A stretch of 19,571 nt of DNA from CAYJAZ01 sp964369165 (GTDB taxonomy: Bacteria > Desulfobacterota > Desulfovibrionia > Desulfovibrionales > Desulfovibrionaceae). The translations under genes were made by a program, and so were the position numbers. The number at the start of each line of letters is the position of its first letter. The stretch's first letter is position 1. The notes beneath the pieces are model-generated. The model was not told the DNA's origin, did no database searches, and worked only from the letters and a program-made list of their open reading frames with translations. The stretch covers positions 1 through 19,571 of the forward strand of contig CAYJFE010000054.1 in NCBI GenBank assembly GCA_964369165.1, in the 5' to 3' direction. Shown piece after piece: positions 1-8,490 of the stretch.

Positions 1-1552
1 ACCACAATGGAGCGGCAACAAGTGCCTCAACAATCAAAATCACCCAACCAACAAGGGCTGAAACCCATCTAATAAATGGAATTGCAGGAAGATAATAAGC
101 AAGAGCCAAACCGTAGAGCAATAAAGGTAAAAACACAGAAAACAATATAAAAGATATATACTTGTCTAAATTAGGTATTGCTTTTCCAAGTAGAGGAATT
201 GCTTTTCCCATCGAGTGCGTAACATCAAGAACACCTAGCGCCGTTGCAAGCCCCCACGCCGTGCCAATGAAATAGTCGCCAACATTTGAAACTGCCATAA
301 TAGAGTCTTGTGAGGAAAGCTTCTCAACCGCAAGAGGCAAGATATTTCCTGCTACTAAAGAATTAATAGTAGAGCGTATCCAATTCAGAATCATGGCAAG
401 AATACCACTTTCATCGGTAACGGCTGGTGAAGCTGTAGTATCGGAAATCCCACGTCTTGTGGCGTATGCCGTCTTAATGTAATTTGCCACACGTTCTTTT
501 ACAGCTTCATAATCGTGCAAACCATGTGTCATGGCTAACATTTCAGACGCTGTATACTCTTTAGGGCTATAACTAATCCCAGAATACATTGCCTCTCTTA
601 CTTCTTGATTAATCCACGCAATCGACCAATAAGACGAACCTGCTATAAACCAACCGTATTGATTGGAAATATCAGTAAAGTCTTTGAGCTTATCTTTTAA
701 TTGTCCTTGCTTTGCATAGTTTTTCAATTCCGATAAAATCGTTGCATTAATATTATTGGCGGCATTGTATAAGGCTAATGGGTCAATATCCGCCGCCGCA
801 GTATTAGGGTTTGCTAAATCTTGCGATACAGAAGATAAAGAAGAAATAGCAGTACCGACAGCGTTCACTTTACCACGGCATAGGGCGTCATCTTCATCAA
901 TACATGAAACCGAAATGCTTCCTGCATTGCCGTTAAAGATAAATTTATATTCACCGCCTGAGCCAATCCAATTAGAACTATGTTCCCATTCGCCCCCCGG
1001 AATTATATCATGCTCTCGCCTTTCATTAAGATAGTATTGCAAAGTAAGTGATTCTAAACTTCCGTTAGCAATAGCTGAATAATGCGTTACATTTTGGTCA
1101 GGAGCTTGAACGGTAATTTGACCGCCATGCTCTACAAAATAATCAACACCCATTTCCCAAACATAATTTCCAAGGTTTATGGAAAAACCAATGCAAGCTA
1201 AAATTGCCACTTGAAAAAGCGATAAACCTTTGAAGATAGGTGCTAATGCACCCATTGCCCCCACAAAACGCAAGGGCATCCAAAGTGAACTGTACTTTTT
1301 ACCAAATGGTGTTCCCTCATGCGCTGAACCTGCAACGGAAATAGCCATAATCCAAATAAAAAGCCCAGAAACAATAGCCAAAGCGACAAGGTTAAACACG
1401 GAAAAAAGCTCAAGCATGAGTTCAGCACTTTGTGAGCCTCCCAAACCTTGCCCCCATGAATCCCAACCTTGCCCTAAAAGCGTATCGAGAAATTGTTTAC
1501 TTGCATCACTTGGTAGCAAAACCTTTGAACTTGCAGGAATTTCTGTTGCCAT
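1..1552 (-). CDS. dotA: DotA/TraY family polytopic inner-membrane protein of the Dot/Icm (IncI) type IV secretion system, C-terminus cut by the window edge
   Basis: I translated the reading frame on the minus strand; it stays open from 1552 to base 1. The N-terminus begins MATEIPASSKVLL. A hydrophobic segment follows (ELMLELFSVFNLVALAIV and on), then more membrane segments around LSLFQVAILACIGFSINLG, a long hydrophilic middle with a paired-cysteine stretch, and near the edge hydrophobic segments ending in FIRWVSALVGWVILIVEALV then AAPLW. That last signature is typical of the DotA/TraY C-terminal membrane domain. The family forms part of the conjugation channel in the inner membrane. Two ATGs are possible, 1558 and 1552. 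The AAGGGG motif lies 7 bases before 1552 and only 1 before 1558, so 1552 is preferred. The upstream gene stops at 1564, so the two are probably cotranscribed. At least 517 residues are visible; the rest lies to the left. Confidence 0.85.
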   Translation of the reverse strand, partial: MATEIPASSKVLLPSDASKQFLDTLLGQGWDSWGQGLGGSQSAELMLELFSVFNLVALAIVSGLFIWIMAISVAGSAHEGTPFGKKYSSLWMPLRFVGAMGALAPIFKGLSLFQVAILACIGFSINLGNYVWEMGVDYFVEHGGQITVQAPDQNVTHYSAIANGSLESLTLQYYLNERREHDIIPGGEWEHSSNWIGSGGEYKFIFNGNAGSISVSCIDEDDALCRGKVNAVGTAISSLSSVSQDLANPNTAAADIDPLALYNAANNINATILSELKNYAKQGQLKDKLKDFTDISNQYGWFIAGSSYWSIAWINQEVREAMYSGISYSPKEYTASEMLAMTHGLHDYEAVKERVANYIKTAYATRRGISDTTASPAVTDESGILAMILNWIRSTINSLVAGNILPLAVEKLSSQDSIMAVSNVGDYFIGTAWGLATALGVLDVTHSMGKAIPLLGKAIPNLDKYISFILFSVFLPLLLYGLALAYYLPAIPFIRWVSALVGWVILIVEALVAAPLW

Positions 1553-1563
1553 ACTCATTCCCC

Positions 1564-2667
1564 TTACTGTTGCGTACCAATCATACGTGTATACAAGTCA
1601 TTTAGCTCTTTGCCCGATGTTTCTTCCATGCGGATAAGAGAATCAAGTGAAGAGGTAAAGGCTATGCGGTCAAGCAATTCTGTATTTTTGCGGTTAAGCT
1701 CAAATTGAAAAGCTTGCATAAGAACAAGTTCACGAAGTAGCCCCGTATCAGTCATTGAAGCAATTTGCATAAACCAATTAGGATTACCCACACGCATTTG
1801 TGATAAAAGCTTATAAAGTCCTGCCTCAGAAAGTTTACCATCAACAAGCCCAGGGATAGTTGTGCTGCCACCTGCTTCTGTCCATTGATTTTTTGCCCAA
1901 GCCGTAACATCATCGGGCAATGTTGGAGCGTGATACACAATATGACTATTGAGGTTTTCTGTTACTACGGCTAGTCGGTTATCGTGAATATCTCTTGCGA
2001 CAGAATAGGTTTGCCCTGATAAAGTGTTTTTTTGTTCCTCCGTAACAACAGGCATAGGACGAGGATTAGATAAGGTTTTTATCGCTTCATGTGCTTGCGC
2101 TACTTGTTCTTCTGTAAGTGTTGATTCTAAAGGATAAAAAGCTTCCACAATTTCTTGCCTTTGTGGGTGTTCTCCATCTAAAATACGATAAAGATAGTCT
2201 ACAGGACGCATATCTAAGGCATTAGCATACTCTGCTTGCTTTTCACGCATAGTTGCTTGCACTTCATTTCCTGCTTGAACACTTAATTGCAATCCTGCAC
2301 CAAGTGAAGTCGCTCCACAAAGTCCGCTAGGTTGCGATGCTGTTCCGTAAGTATCTTGTGTTTTTACACTTTCATTGGCTACAGTTTGCCCTTTTATCAT
2401 GGCAGCATTGCTTTCTTTCAAGCTGATAATAGCCCTTACAATAGTTGCACTTTCTGTTTTTATTGTTCCAATAATATTCTGTGCCGCCATAACAATTTCT
2501 GAACGTATAGCATTTGCTTCGACAGTGGTATTTGCATTGACAGATTGAATTGTTTCCGTCTTTGCCATTGTAATCATTGCGTTTATTGTTCCACAATCGC
2601 AACCGTAGCCAAAAGCTTGCACAGGAAAAATTAAACAGGATAGTATCAAAAATAGATATTTTCTCAT
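1564..2667 (-). CDS. Secreted 367-residue protein of the type IV secretion operon, family not recognised (TraW-position)
   Basis: The protein has a clear Sec signal peptide: positive MRK, a hydrophobic core to about residue 15, and a VQA site for signal peptidase I near residue 18. The mature protein begins with a cysteine pair (GYGCDCG, C23 and C25) and has one further cysteine near residue 117. The rest is mostly predicted helix, with Ala/Thr/Gln-rich stretches at 27-85 and a charged C-terminus. It is therefore probably a periplasmic or outer-membrane-associated part of the transfer apparatus. I do not recognise a domain. In the R64 IncI system the gene between TraU and TraY that encodes an exported protein is TraW, so a distant TraW role is possible but unproven. 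An AGGAG motif 6 bases before the ATG fixes the start. The gene lies 9 bases after the dotO stop and 11 bases before the preferred dotA start. Confidence 0.7.
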   Translation of the reverse strand: MRKYLFLILSCLIFPVQAFGYGCDCGTINAMITMAKTETIQSVNANTTVEANAIRSEIVMAAQNIIGTIKTESATIVRAIISLKESNAAMIKGQTVANESVKTQDTYGTASQPSGLCGATSLGAGLQLSVQAGNEVQATMREKQAEYANALDMRPVDYLYRILDGEHPQRQEIVEAFYPLESTLTEEQVAQAHEAIKTLSNPRPMPVVTEEQKNTLSGQTYSVARDIHDNRLAVVTENLNSHIVYHAPTLPDDVTAWAKNQWTEAGGSTTIPGLVDGKLSEAGLYKLLSQMRVGNPNWFMQIASMTDTGLLRELVLMQAFQFELNRKNTELLDRIAFTSSLDSLIRMEETSGKELNDLYTRMIGTQQ

Positions 2668-2676
2668 AAACTTCTC

Positions 2677-5655
2677 CTAAATGTTGATAATTTCATCAAC
2701 AATTTCTTTGGTCACATTGATAAGCACATCATCTGTACTGCTTTGGTCACTCACTTGTCGGCGGCGGCGTTCAACTTCTGACTTTGCTGAACCACTTGGA
2801 AAACGCAGTGCAAGACGGCGCAAAGCTTCTGACGCACCAATTTGAGTGTAAAGATTATTGCGGATTGTGACATCTTCTGTAGTTGTGGAAAAAGCCCAAA
2901 GAGGTTCTGCACCAATGGTCAAGGTCAAAACAAGTTGCGACATTCCAGAGCCAGTACGAAAAAGCCCCACAAGGTTTGCACCTGCACGGCTAGGCTTACC
3001 AAGACGTGAAAGAGCGTAACGACAAGCTCCATTCAAACCAAAACGGCTACTAATATTTTCAATGCTTTTTTCTGTGCCAGAACCTAAAATCACAATGGTT
3101 GTAGCGAGTTCATCAATAATAATTTGTGGTATATCATCAATAGATTGTGTGTATAGTCCAATACTCAAATTCCATTTACGACTTTCCCTTGCCATTGTGG
3201 TCATATCAGCTTGTAATTGCCCTGAAACAGAAGTGTTCTTAGTTACACGGTGCGCTTCATCATAGCAAAGGCGCTTTGGGTCTTCTCTAATAGCTTCAAT
3301 ACGTTCAGCGTGATAGCTTTGATACAATTCAGACATCAACTTCACATCAGCAGGCATTAAGAAAAATCTTGCCCCCAAAATCTGTCTTGCCATCATATAC
3401 ATAACTGCCGCTTGTCTATCAGCCGCCGCACCACCACGAGGAGCAACTTCGTCAAGGTCAAGGCTAACAATTTGGGCATCTCCCAAGTCAAACTGTGTGG
3501 GTTCTTTAAGGATGACATACGCTTCTATAGCGTCAAGAAGTGAACGCCAAACGTGCATAATAGTGTATTCTTCATAAGTATTTTGAATACCTTTATTTTG
3601 TCTTATTTGTGCCGCCACATCTGCAAGTAAAGGCATAGCATATCGTTGGGCTTGCATAGCTTCATGGATATAGCCAAGCATAAAAAGCTTATCTACAATT
3701 TCCCACCAAGTTGTTGCGCTATCTAGTTGTATTTCTGCTTGCATAATAAGCTCGTGAAGTTCAGGAAGCATATTTTTTTGATATAGTCTTGGGTGGTGCT
3801 TGTCTGATAAATCTTCATAAGCAAGGTCAATCGCTCTTTGAATTATCCCCGGCACACTATCGGCAGGAGCATTAGCGTCAAGCGGCGTTGCAAGTAAGCT
3901 TAAAAGATTTACCAAAAAAGCCTTGTGAGAAGGTAAAGGTTTTCTGCTTCCAAGCGGAGTATCAAAAGGATTGATTGCAAATTCAGGTGTCATACGTAAA
4001 CGATGATAAACAGCAAGGTGTTTTTTATCTTCAGGTAAATTTTCCTTAAGTAATGTAATCAAACCCGAACTTGAAGGACCGACATCAACAATAGAAAGCC
4101 AAGGTAATCTTGCAAGTCCTGCTTGCGTAATAAAGGCAAAGTTCATAGCATTAAGAAAAACAGATTTACCGCCGCCCATTGGAGCAACACCAATATCAAT
4201 CCAAGCCGCTTGTTCTGAACTGTTAGGAGCAAAAGGAATAATTTTACCGTCTTGAGTGCGAAGTAAAAGACTTCCATCACGCCAAGGTGAAGCAGAACGC
4301 ATGGGTAACATTCCCAAAGCTTCTTGAAGTGGAGCTGCGGTTACAGGGGCTGGCGAAGATGGCATAAGCGCAGGAATTGTCGCTGATAAACCAAGTAAAG
4401 GGTCGCCAATAGCTTCTGAAACGTCCGTTGTTCCCCAACCTTGCACAGTTTTGGAAAGTTCCGCCATACGCCGTCTTAAAAGTAAAATAGCTTCATGCTC
4501 GGCTATTTCATTTATACGTACCCAAGTGCAAAGACAAATACGAAACTTAACGCAACAAACACCCTCTAAATCTAGCTGTTTCAAATCATCAACGGCTTTA
4601 TTGAAACGCTTGTTATCAGAATTGCTAAAAGCTAAAAGTGAGGACAAAAGAGGTTTAATTCCTAAATTAAGCCCCCCGTCTTCAATCAGAAAAGATATGC
4701 GGTAGGGCAAGCGTTCTTCTCTTCTTGCTAGAATACGGAAAAAGTCTTGAAAGGGCTTTGGTGTTTGAGGCATAAGCGTCATAATAAGTGGGCTATATAT
4801 TCTATCGCCTACTTTTATGGCACTTCTTGAAATCATTTCCCCCTCACGAACCCATAATTGACTTTTGAAGTCAGGGTATAAGCTATTATGAACTATTTCC
4901 TTTTTGCTTGTATCAGCATCGGGCAAACGAAGCGGTAGAGGGTCGCTTGGTATAAGAGCTTGCCAATGCGGACTTGTAAATTCAGGGTCAATACAAAGAC
5001 GAATATCTCTCAAAGCTTCATGGGCTGTGAGAGGATAAATCATCAAATCAACTTGAATAAAAGCGTCAAGTACACCTGTTAAAAAACCATTATGAGCATC
5101 ATGCAAAGCCATAATTGCACGAGAAACTTGCTGACAACCAACGATGGTCGGTGTTTTACTCATTGAAATGTTTCTTTCTTTCAACGCCGATTTTTTCAAA
5201 CTTTCAGGTAAAACAGAAGGGCGTGTCCATAACACAAGCCAACACATTTCAAGTGAGCAATATTTTTTAAGTGCATTGCCCCAATTTTCTAAAAGAGGGT
5301 TAAGGCTTAATCCTAAGTTCTGTGCTGTAAGTGCTGATGGCTGTAAAAGTTCATCAATTCGCCTTGCACTACTTTCAGGGTCATACTCAAAAACTACTTG
5401 TATAAGATGACCTGATTTAGAAAGTGTTGATTGTAATTTTTCCGTCAAACCTGATACAATATTTTCATACTCTTCCACCCCCACATGCTTGAGTGAACCT
5501 TCAAGGCGTAAGATACTGATAAGGCTACCATCGTCAGCAACTAAAACATCATTATCAACTGTTTCTAAACGACAATAAGAACTTACAGGCGCAGCAAAAA
5601 CTTCTGATAAAGAACGTATTCCACGTTCAAGATTATTTACTATATTATCAAACAT
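2677..5655 (-). CDS. dotO: DotO/IcmB/TraU, VirB4-like ATPase of the Dot/Icm-type secretion system
   Basis: This 992-residue protein matches the usual size of IcmB/DotO (about 1000). It energises assembly and substrate transfer from the cytoplasmic face of the inner membrane. The C-terminal half is a RecA-like motor: Walker A within APMGGGKSVFLNAM (about 491-504), a Walker B-like CYDEAHR (about 797-803), and downstream TMARESRKWNLSIGLYTQS, the conserved VirB4 block with Arg and Gln. The N-terminal 400 residues are the family's poorly conserved domain. The start is ATG at 5655, which overlaps the dotI stop as TGATG; an AAGGA lies 7 bases upstream. A TTG at 5658 in the same frame would add one residue and is less likely. 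The one-base overlap implies translational coupling with dotI, which fits a complex made in fixed ratio. The C-terminus contains an Arg-rich stretch (VERRRRQVSDQ). Confidence 0.93.
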   Translation of the reverse strand: MFDNIVNNLERGIRSLSEVFAAPVSSYCRLETVDNDVLVADDGSLISILRLEGSLKHVGVEEYENIVSGLTEKLQSTLSKSGHLIQVVFEYDPESSARRIDELLQPSALTAQNLGLSLNPLLENWGNALKKYCSLEMCWLVLWTRPSVLPESLKKSALKERNISMSKTPTIVGCQQVSRAIMALHDAHNGFLTGVLDAFIQVDLMIYPLTAHEALRDIRLCIDPEFTSPHWQALIPSDPLPLRLPDADTSKKEIVHNSLYPDFKSQLWVREGEMISRSAIKVGDRIYSPLIMTLMPQTPKPFQDFFRILARREERLPYRISFLIEDGGLNLGIKPLLSSLLAFSNSDNKRFNKAVDDLKQLDLEGVCCVKFRICLCTWVRINEIAEHEAILLLRRRMAELSKTVQGWGTTDVSEAIGDPLLGLSATIPALMPSSPAPVTAAPLQEALGMLPMRSASPWRDGSLLLRTQDGKIIPFAPNSSEQAAWIDIGVAPMGGGKSVFLNAMNFAFITQAGLARLPWLSIVDVGPSSSGLITLLKENLPEDKKHLAVYHRLRMTPEFAINPFDTPLGSRKPLPSHKAFLVNLLSLLATPLDANAPADSVPGIIQRAIDLAYEDLSDKHHPRLYQKNMLPELHELIMQAEIQLDSATTWWEIVDKLFMLGYIHEAMQAQRYAMPLLADVAAQIRQNKGIQNTYEEYTIMHVWRSLLDAIEAYVILKEPTQFDLGDAQIVSLDLDEVAPRGGAAADRQAAVMYMMARQILGARFFLMPADVKLMSELYQSYHAERIEAIREDPKRLCYDEAHRVTKNTSVSGQLQADMTTMARESRKWNLSIGLYTQSIDDIPQIIIDELATTIVILGSGTEKSIENISSRFGLNGACRYALSRLGKPSRAGANLVGLFRTGSGMSQLVLTLTIGAEPLWAFSTTTEDVTIRNNLYTQIGASEALRRLALRFPSGSAKSEVERRRRQVSDQSSTDDVLINVTKEIVDEIINI

Positions 5656-6428
5656 CAACTATTCCTTTTTAATACAATTTGTTGAATAACCACACCACGA
5701 GGATTGGTAGCGGTAGAAGCACGGCTTACCAAAACTGTAGCCATAAGATGTTGTGTACTTTCAACACCTTGACTTGATTCATAGGATACAAGCATGGGAA
5801 ATTCGATACGCCATGTGGATTTTCCACCAATAAGCCCAGATGTAATGATGATGGGTGCTTTGGTTATTGAAGCGGATACTGAAAGGCGTTTATCTCGTAT
5901 CATATCCAATGTTCCCGATGTGTTGAGAGAATCCAAAAAGGATTTGAATGCCGCACTATCAAAGTTTGGACGCAAATCATTAAGCTTTTCACGCCATTCC
6001 AAGAAATTCAATGACATTGCGCCTGTAATGGTATCAGCAGTCCAGTTGAGTAAACCTTGTTCCGTGAGTACAGGCTTATCAAGAGGTATCAGCGGAGCTA
6101 AACGCAAATCAGGAGTGGCGGCAAAGTATTGTGGTGTAGGGCGGTTTAAAACAAGAAAAACAATAATTACCAAGCCAATGCACAAAGCTAAAAGCAAGCC
6201 AATATTGAGCTTCATGGAACGCCTAAACTGATTTCTATACCAATTCAAACCGCCTATAACGTGCTCAGATGACGGAGCGTCTTGTATATTGCTTGTTTCT
6301 ATAGGTATGTTATTTGAAACTTCACCTGTAATAGCTTGGGGCATGTCTTGCTGATTATTTTCAATCTGCTTCGACACACCCATATTGCTATCTTTTGGCG
6401 AAGTCTTTTTATTTTTAAAAAACTTCAC
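5655..6428 (-). CDS. dotI: DotI/IcmL/TraM, inner-membrane core protein of the type IV secretion system
   Basis: The protein has 257 residues: a cytoplasmic N-terminus of about 70 residues rich in Asn, Gln and Ser, one transmembrane helix at about 74-95 (NIGLLLALCIGLVIIVFLVL), and a periplasmic domain. The periplasmic part carries the DotI/TraM pattern: YFAATPDLRLAPLIPLDKP, then LLNWTADTITGAMSLNFLEW, KRLSVSASITKAPIIITSGL and a final NPRGVVIQQIVL. DotI family members form a ring in the inner membrane and structurally resemble VirB8. The start is GTG at 6428, with AGAGG 5 bases upstream; no better ATG exists close by. The cytoplasmic tail is long for the family. In R64, traM precedes traN; here it lies between the icmD-like gene and dotO, so the order has been rearranged. 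Confidence 0.88.
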   Translation of the reverse strand: MKFFKNKKTSPKDSNMGVSKQIENNQQDMPQAITGEVSNNIPIETSNIQDAPSSEHVIGGLNWYRNQFRRSMKLNIGLLLALCIGLVIIVFLVLNRPTPQYFAATPDLRLAPLIPLDKPVLTEQGLLNWTADTITGAMSLNFLEWREKLNDLRPNFDSAAFKSFLDSLNTSGTLDMIRDKRLSVSASITKAPIIITSGLIGGKSTWRIEFPMLVSYESSQGVESTQHLMATVLVSRASTATNPRGVVIQQIVLKRNS

Positions 6429-6439
6429 TTATACCTCTC

Positions 6440-6853
6440 TTACAGACCTAAATCATCAAGACCTGTTGTTTGGTCGCTACCAAAGAGAGTGGCTGAACCT
6501 GAACCGAGAAACTCGCCTAAACCAAGGGCTAAAGCACCGATAATAACTTTTGTAATGCCACCTGCATAGGTTGATTGCCCTTGTTGTTTTCCTGCTTTAT
6601 ACATATCAACACAACCCCAAACGCCCATTCCTGCACCTGCGGCATAACCACCCATCGTGATACCTTTTGCAACGCCTTTAGAGTTTTCCGCCACATTCTG
6701 CCCTATCTCACCAAAACCAATAGCGGCTTGTGCAAGTTCAGGCGTAAAACAATAAATTGCGGCTACTGCCATACAAAAAGCAGTAAAGCGAACTGACGAA
6801 ATAGACGAAATGTCTGATAAGATTGTTTGAGTTTTTTCTTTGTAAAAATTCAT
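6440..6853 (-). CDS. dotP: IcmD/DotP/TraR-like small inner-membrane protein of the secretion system
   Basis: This 137-residue protein has a hydrophobic N-terminal segment at about 22-43 ending in AQAA, which resembles a signal peptide or first membrane helix. A glycine-rich membrane segment follows at about 65-82 (GGYAAGAGMGVWGCVDMYKA) and a third at about 99-118 (GGITKVIIGALALGLGEFLG). This size and layout match IcmD/DotP of Legionella and TraR of IncI plasmids, small proteins thought to sit with DotE in the inner membrane. An AGGAG lies 9 bases before ATG 6853. It is 11 bases upstream of dotI and 15 bases after the dotE-like gene. The assignment rests on length, topology and operon position more than on a diagnostic motif. 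Confidence 0.7.
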   Translation of the reverse strand: MNFYKEKTQTILSDISSISSVRFTAFCMAVAAIYCFTPELAQAAIGFGEIGQNVAENSKGVAKGITMGGYAAGAGMGVWGCVDMYKAGKQQGQSTYAGGITKVIIGALALGLGEFLGSGSATLFGSDQTTGLDDLGL

Positions 6854-6868
6854 AATATTTTTCTCCTA

Positions 6869-7375
6869 TTATCCTAAAATGTTTGAAATATAAGTTTGAA
6901 CATCACCGCCGATAGTCACGCCGATACCACGCAGAAAAGTCACTAAATTAACGGCTAAAATTCCGCCGAATAAGTGAACCATGCCTCGACTAAAATTCAT
7001 CGCTTGGTTTGGCGTATCTCGCAAAAGGCATAAGCCACGCATAATGCCAATAACTCCAATAGTTGCTATGGCATACACAGCAAACTGAATATAGATAGAA
7101 GCAGGTGAAGACGGAGGGCTATAACTTAGGCTTTGTTCAGAACTTTGATTGAATACCGTCATTGCAAGTGAATCCATAAGAGGCGGCAAATTCAAAAGAA
7201 GAACTGCACACCAGAATGTCCACACTGCAATAGAGCGGTTAAAACGATGTTTTTGATTGATTGCTTGTGCAAGTGAAAGAAAGGCAAAGCCCACACCCAT
7301 CACATAAGCCAAGCGTATAAGAACTTCCCACCATTGCTGTAAATGCGGAATCACGTTAGCAACATAGTTTTCCAT
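6869..7375 (-). CDS. dotE: IcmC/DotE/TraQ-like inner-membrane protein with four membrane helices
   Basis: The protein has 168 residues and four likely membrane helices, at about 15-37, 48-68, 93-117 and 131-150. The last part, SRGMVHLFGGILAVNLVTFL, resembles the conserved C-terminal block of the IcmC/DotE and DotV group, which corresponds to TraQ in IncI plasmids. It is probably an inner-membrane component of the conjugation channel. The ATG at 7375 lies 2 bases after the dotG stop, and its Shine-Dalgarno (AGAGG) is made from the last dotG codons, so the two are translationally linked. The pairing with the following IcmD-like gene matches the icmC-icmD and traQ-traR order, which supports both names. 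Confidence 0.72.
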   Translation of the reverse strand: MENYVANVIPHLQQWWEVLIRLAYVMGVGFAFLSLAQAINQKHRFNRSIAVWTFWCAVLLLNLPPLMDSLAMTVFNQSSEQSLSYSPPSSPASIYIQFAVYAIATIGVIGIMRGLCLLRDTPNQAMNFSRGMVHLFGGILAVNLVTFLRGIGVTIGGDVQTYISNILG

Positions 7376-7377
7376 AT

Positions 7378-8490
7378 TTACCTCTGTGTTTCGCTAACAT
7401 TCAGCACAAGTACACCTATAGCTTCCCCACTTTCTAGGTAAACTGTAGGAGGGCGGTCAAAATTCTTTTCTAAGATTTCACCTGCCCTTTCGCCAACTTT
7501 TCCTGCGGCAATCCATAATTGGTCGGCTGTGCTGTAAGTGTTCCAAAGCATTTGGTCACTTGCTTGTAAAGCATTACTATACACTGTACTTTCTGCACCG
7601 CTATACCTCTTGGCAGTTGACAATCCCTCAAGAAAAGAAGCGGCAACAAGCCCACCCCAACGACTAAAGAAGTGTGTATCAACAGAACTTGCGACAGAAG
7701 CTTCTGTCGTTTTAGGGTCAATGGCATAGGCTTCAAGTTGAATACTTTTTCCATCAGGCAACATTGCTCTTGAAAAAGTCAGCACAAGACGTTGTTCAAA
7801 ACGCTGAAAACTTCCAAGCAAGCGAGTATTCTTATATTTTCCCGAAACAACTGTAGCCATAACGGCAGACGGAACATCAGAATTTACGCCAGTATCAACA
7901 ATAGCGTAAAGAATATCGCCAGTTTGAATATCTAATTTTGCTGTACCTTCAATAGGTGTTTGCAAAATTGAAATTGCATTTTCAGTAGGTGGTGGTATAT
8001 CATCAAAGTTATAGATATACGCAATTTGCCCTGTACTTACTGAATAAGAAGCAAGCCGACTATCAAGCGTTGCCAAATCCTCCATCATAGTTTTCAGCAT
8101 GGCACTATTGTTTCTTGGTGCTTGTTGCACTGGTGCAGTACGGACTTGAGCTACAGGAGGTGGCGGCGGTGGTGTGTCATCTTTACGCTGAACAACTGAC
8201 TGCCTTTGCCCAACAGGCGTAGGCACAAAGCTTTCACCGGCTTGCAAAGCTATATCTGCTTGTTGCGTATCGTGTTCTTCTAACTTTTTATTGTATTCAG
8301 CAGAACCACTTCCACCAACTCCGCCTTGAATAGCGTCTTCCCTTGATTGCACAATTTGCGAACTAGAAGCAGATTGTTCAGGTGTGAAAAGCATAAAAGA
8401 AGCAACAAGAATAGCGGTAACAAGGGCTATACCAGAAAGGCAAAACACGATAAAACGCCGCTTTTTTTCTGTACTGCTGATACTACTCAT
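7378..8490 (-). CDS. dotG: DotG/IcmE/TraO, short VirB10-like protein of the secretion core
   Basis: This 370-residue protein spans the envelope. It has an N-terminal cytoplasmic tail, one membrane helix at about 13-34, a periplasmic linker with a proline run (PPPPPPVAQ, about 107-115), and a VirB10/TrbI-like C-terminal domain at about 175-345. The signature is GDILYAIVDTGVNSDVPSAV, KYKNTRLLGSF and FSRAMLPDGKSIQLEAYAID. Legionella DotG has about 1000 residues with a long repeat region; this form has no repeats and is near the size of plasmid TraO. The start is taken at 8490, where GAGGA lies 8 bases upstream. An ATG at 8505 would add five residues but has no ribosome site. It overlaps the dotH stop by 8 bases (ATGAGTAG). 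Confidence 0.9.
   Translation of the reverse strand: MSSISSTEKKRRFIVFCLSGIALVTAILVASFMLFTPEQSASSSQIVQSREDAIQGGVGGSGSAEYNKKLEEHDTQQADIALQAGESFVPTPVGQRQSVVQRKDDTPPPPPPVAQVRTAPVQQAPRNNSAMLKTMMEDLATLDSRLASYSVSTGQIAYIYNFDDIPPPTENAISILQTPIEGTAKLDIQTGDILYAIVDTGVNSDVPSAVMATVVSGKYKNTRLLGSFQRFEQRLVLTFSRAMLPDGKSIQLEAYAIDPKTTEASVASSVDTHFFSRWGGLVAASFLEGLSTAKRYSGAESTVYSNALQASDQMLWNTYSTADQLWIAAGKVGERAGEILEKNFDRPPTVYLESGEAIGVLVLNVSETQR

Noticed and set aside
1640..2667. Lipoprotein signal in the 367-residue protein (ILSC at residues 8-11)
   Set aside because: The cysteine is too close to the N-terminus and the residue before it does not fit a normal lipobox; a signal peptidase I site at VQA fits better.
5656..5658. 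TTG start for dotO three bases before the ATG
   Set aside because: The ATG overlapping the dotI stop has better Shine-Dalgarno spacing and is the stronger codon.
756..6569. Several plus-strand frames of 60 to 145 codons opposite the secretion genes
   Set aside because: They mirror conserved genes on the other strand, lack good ribosome sites and have no recognisable protein features.
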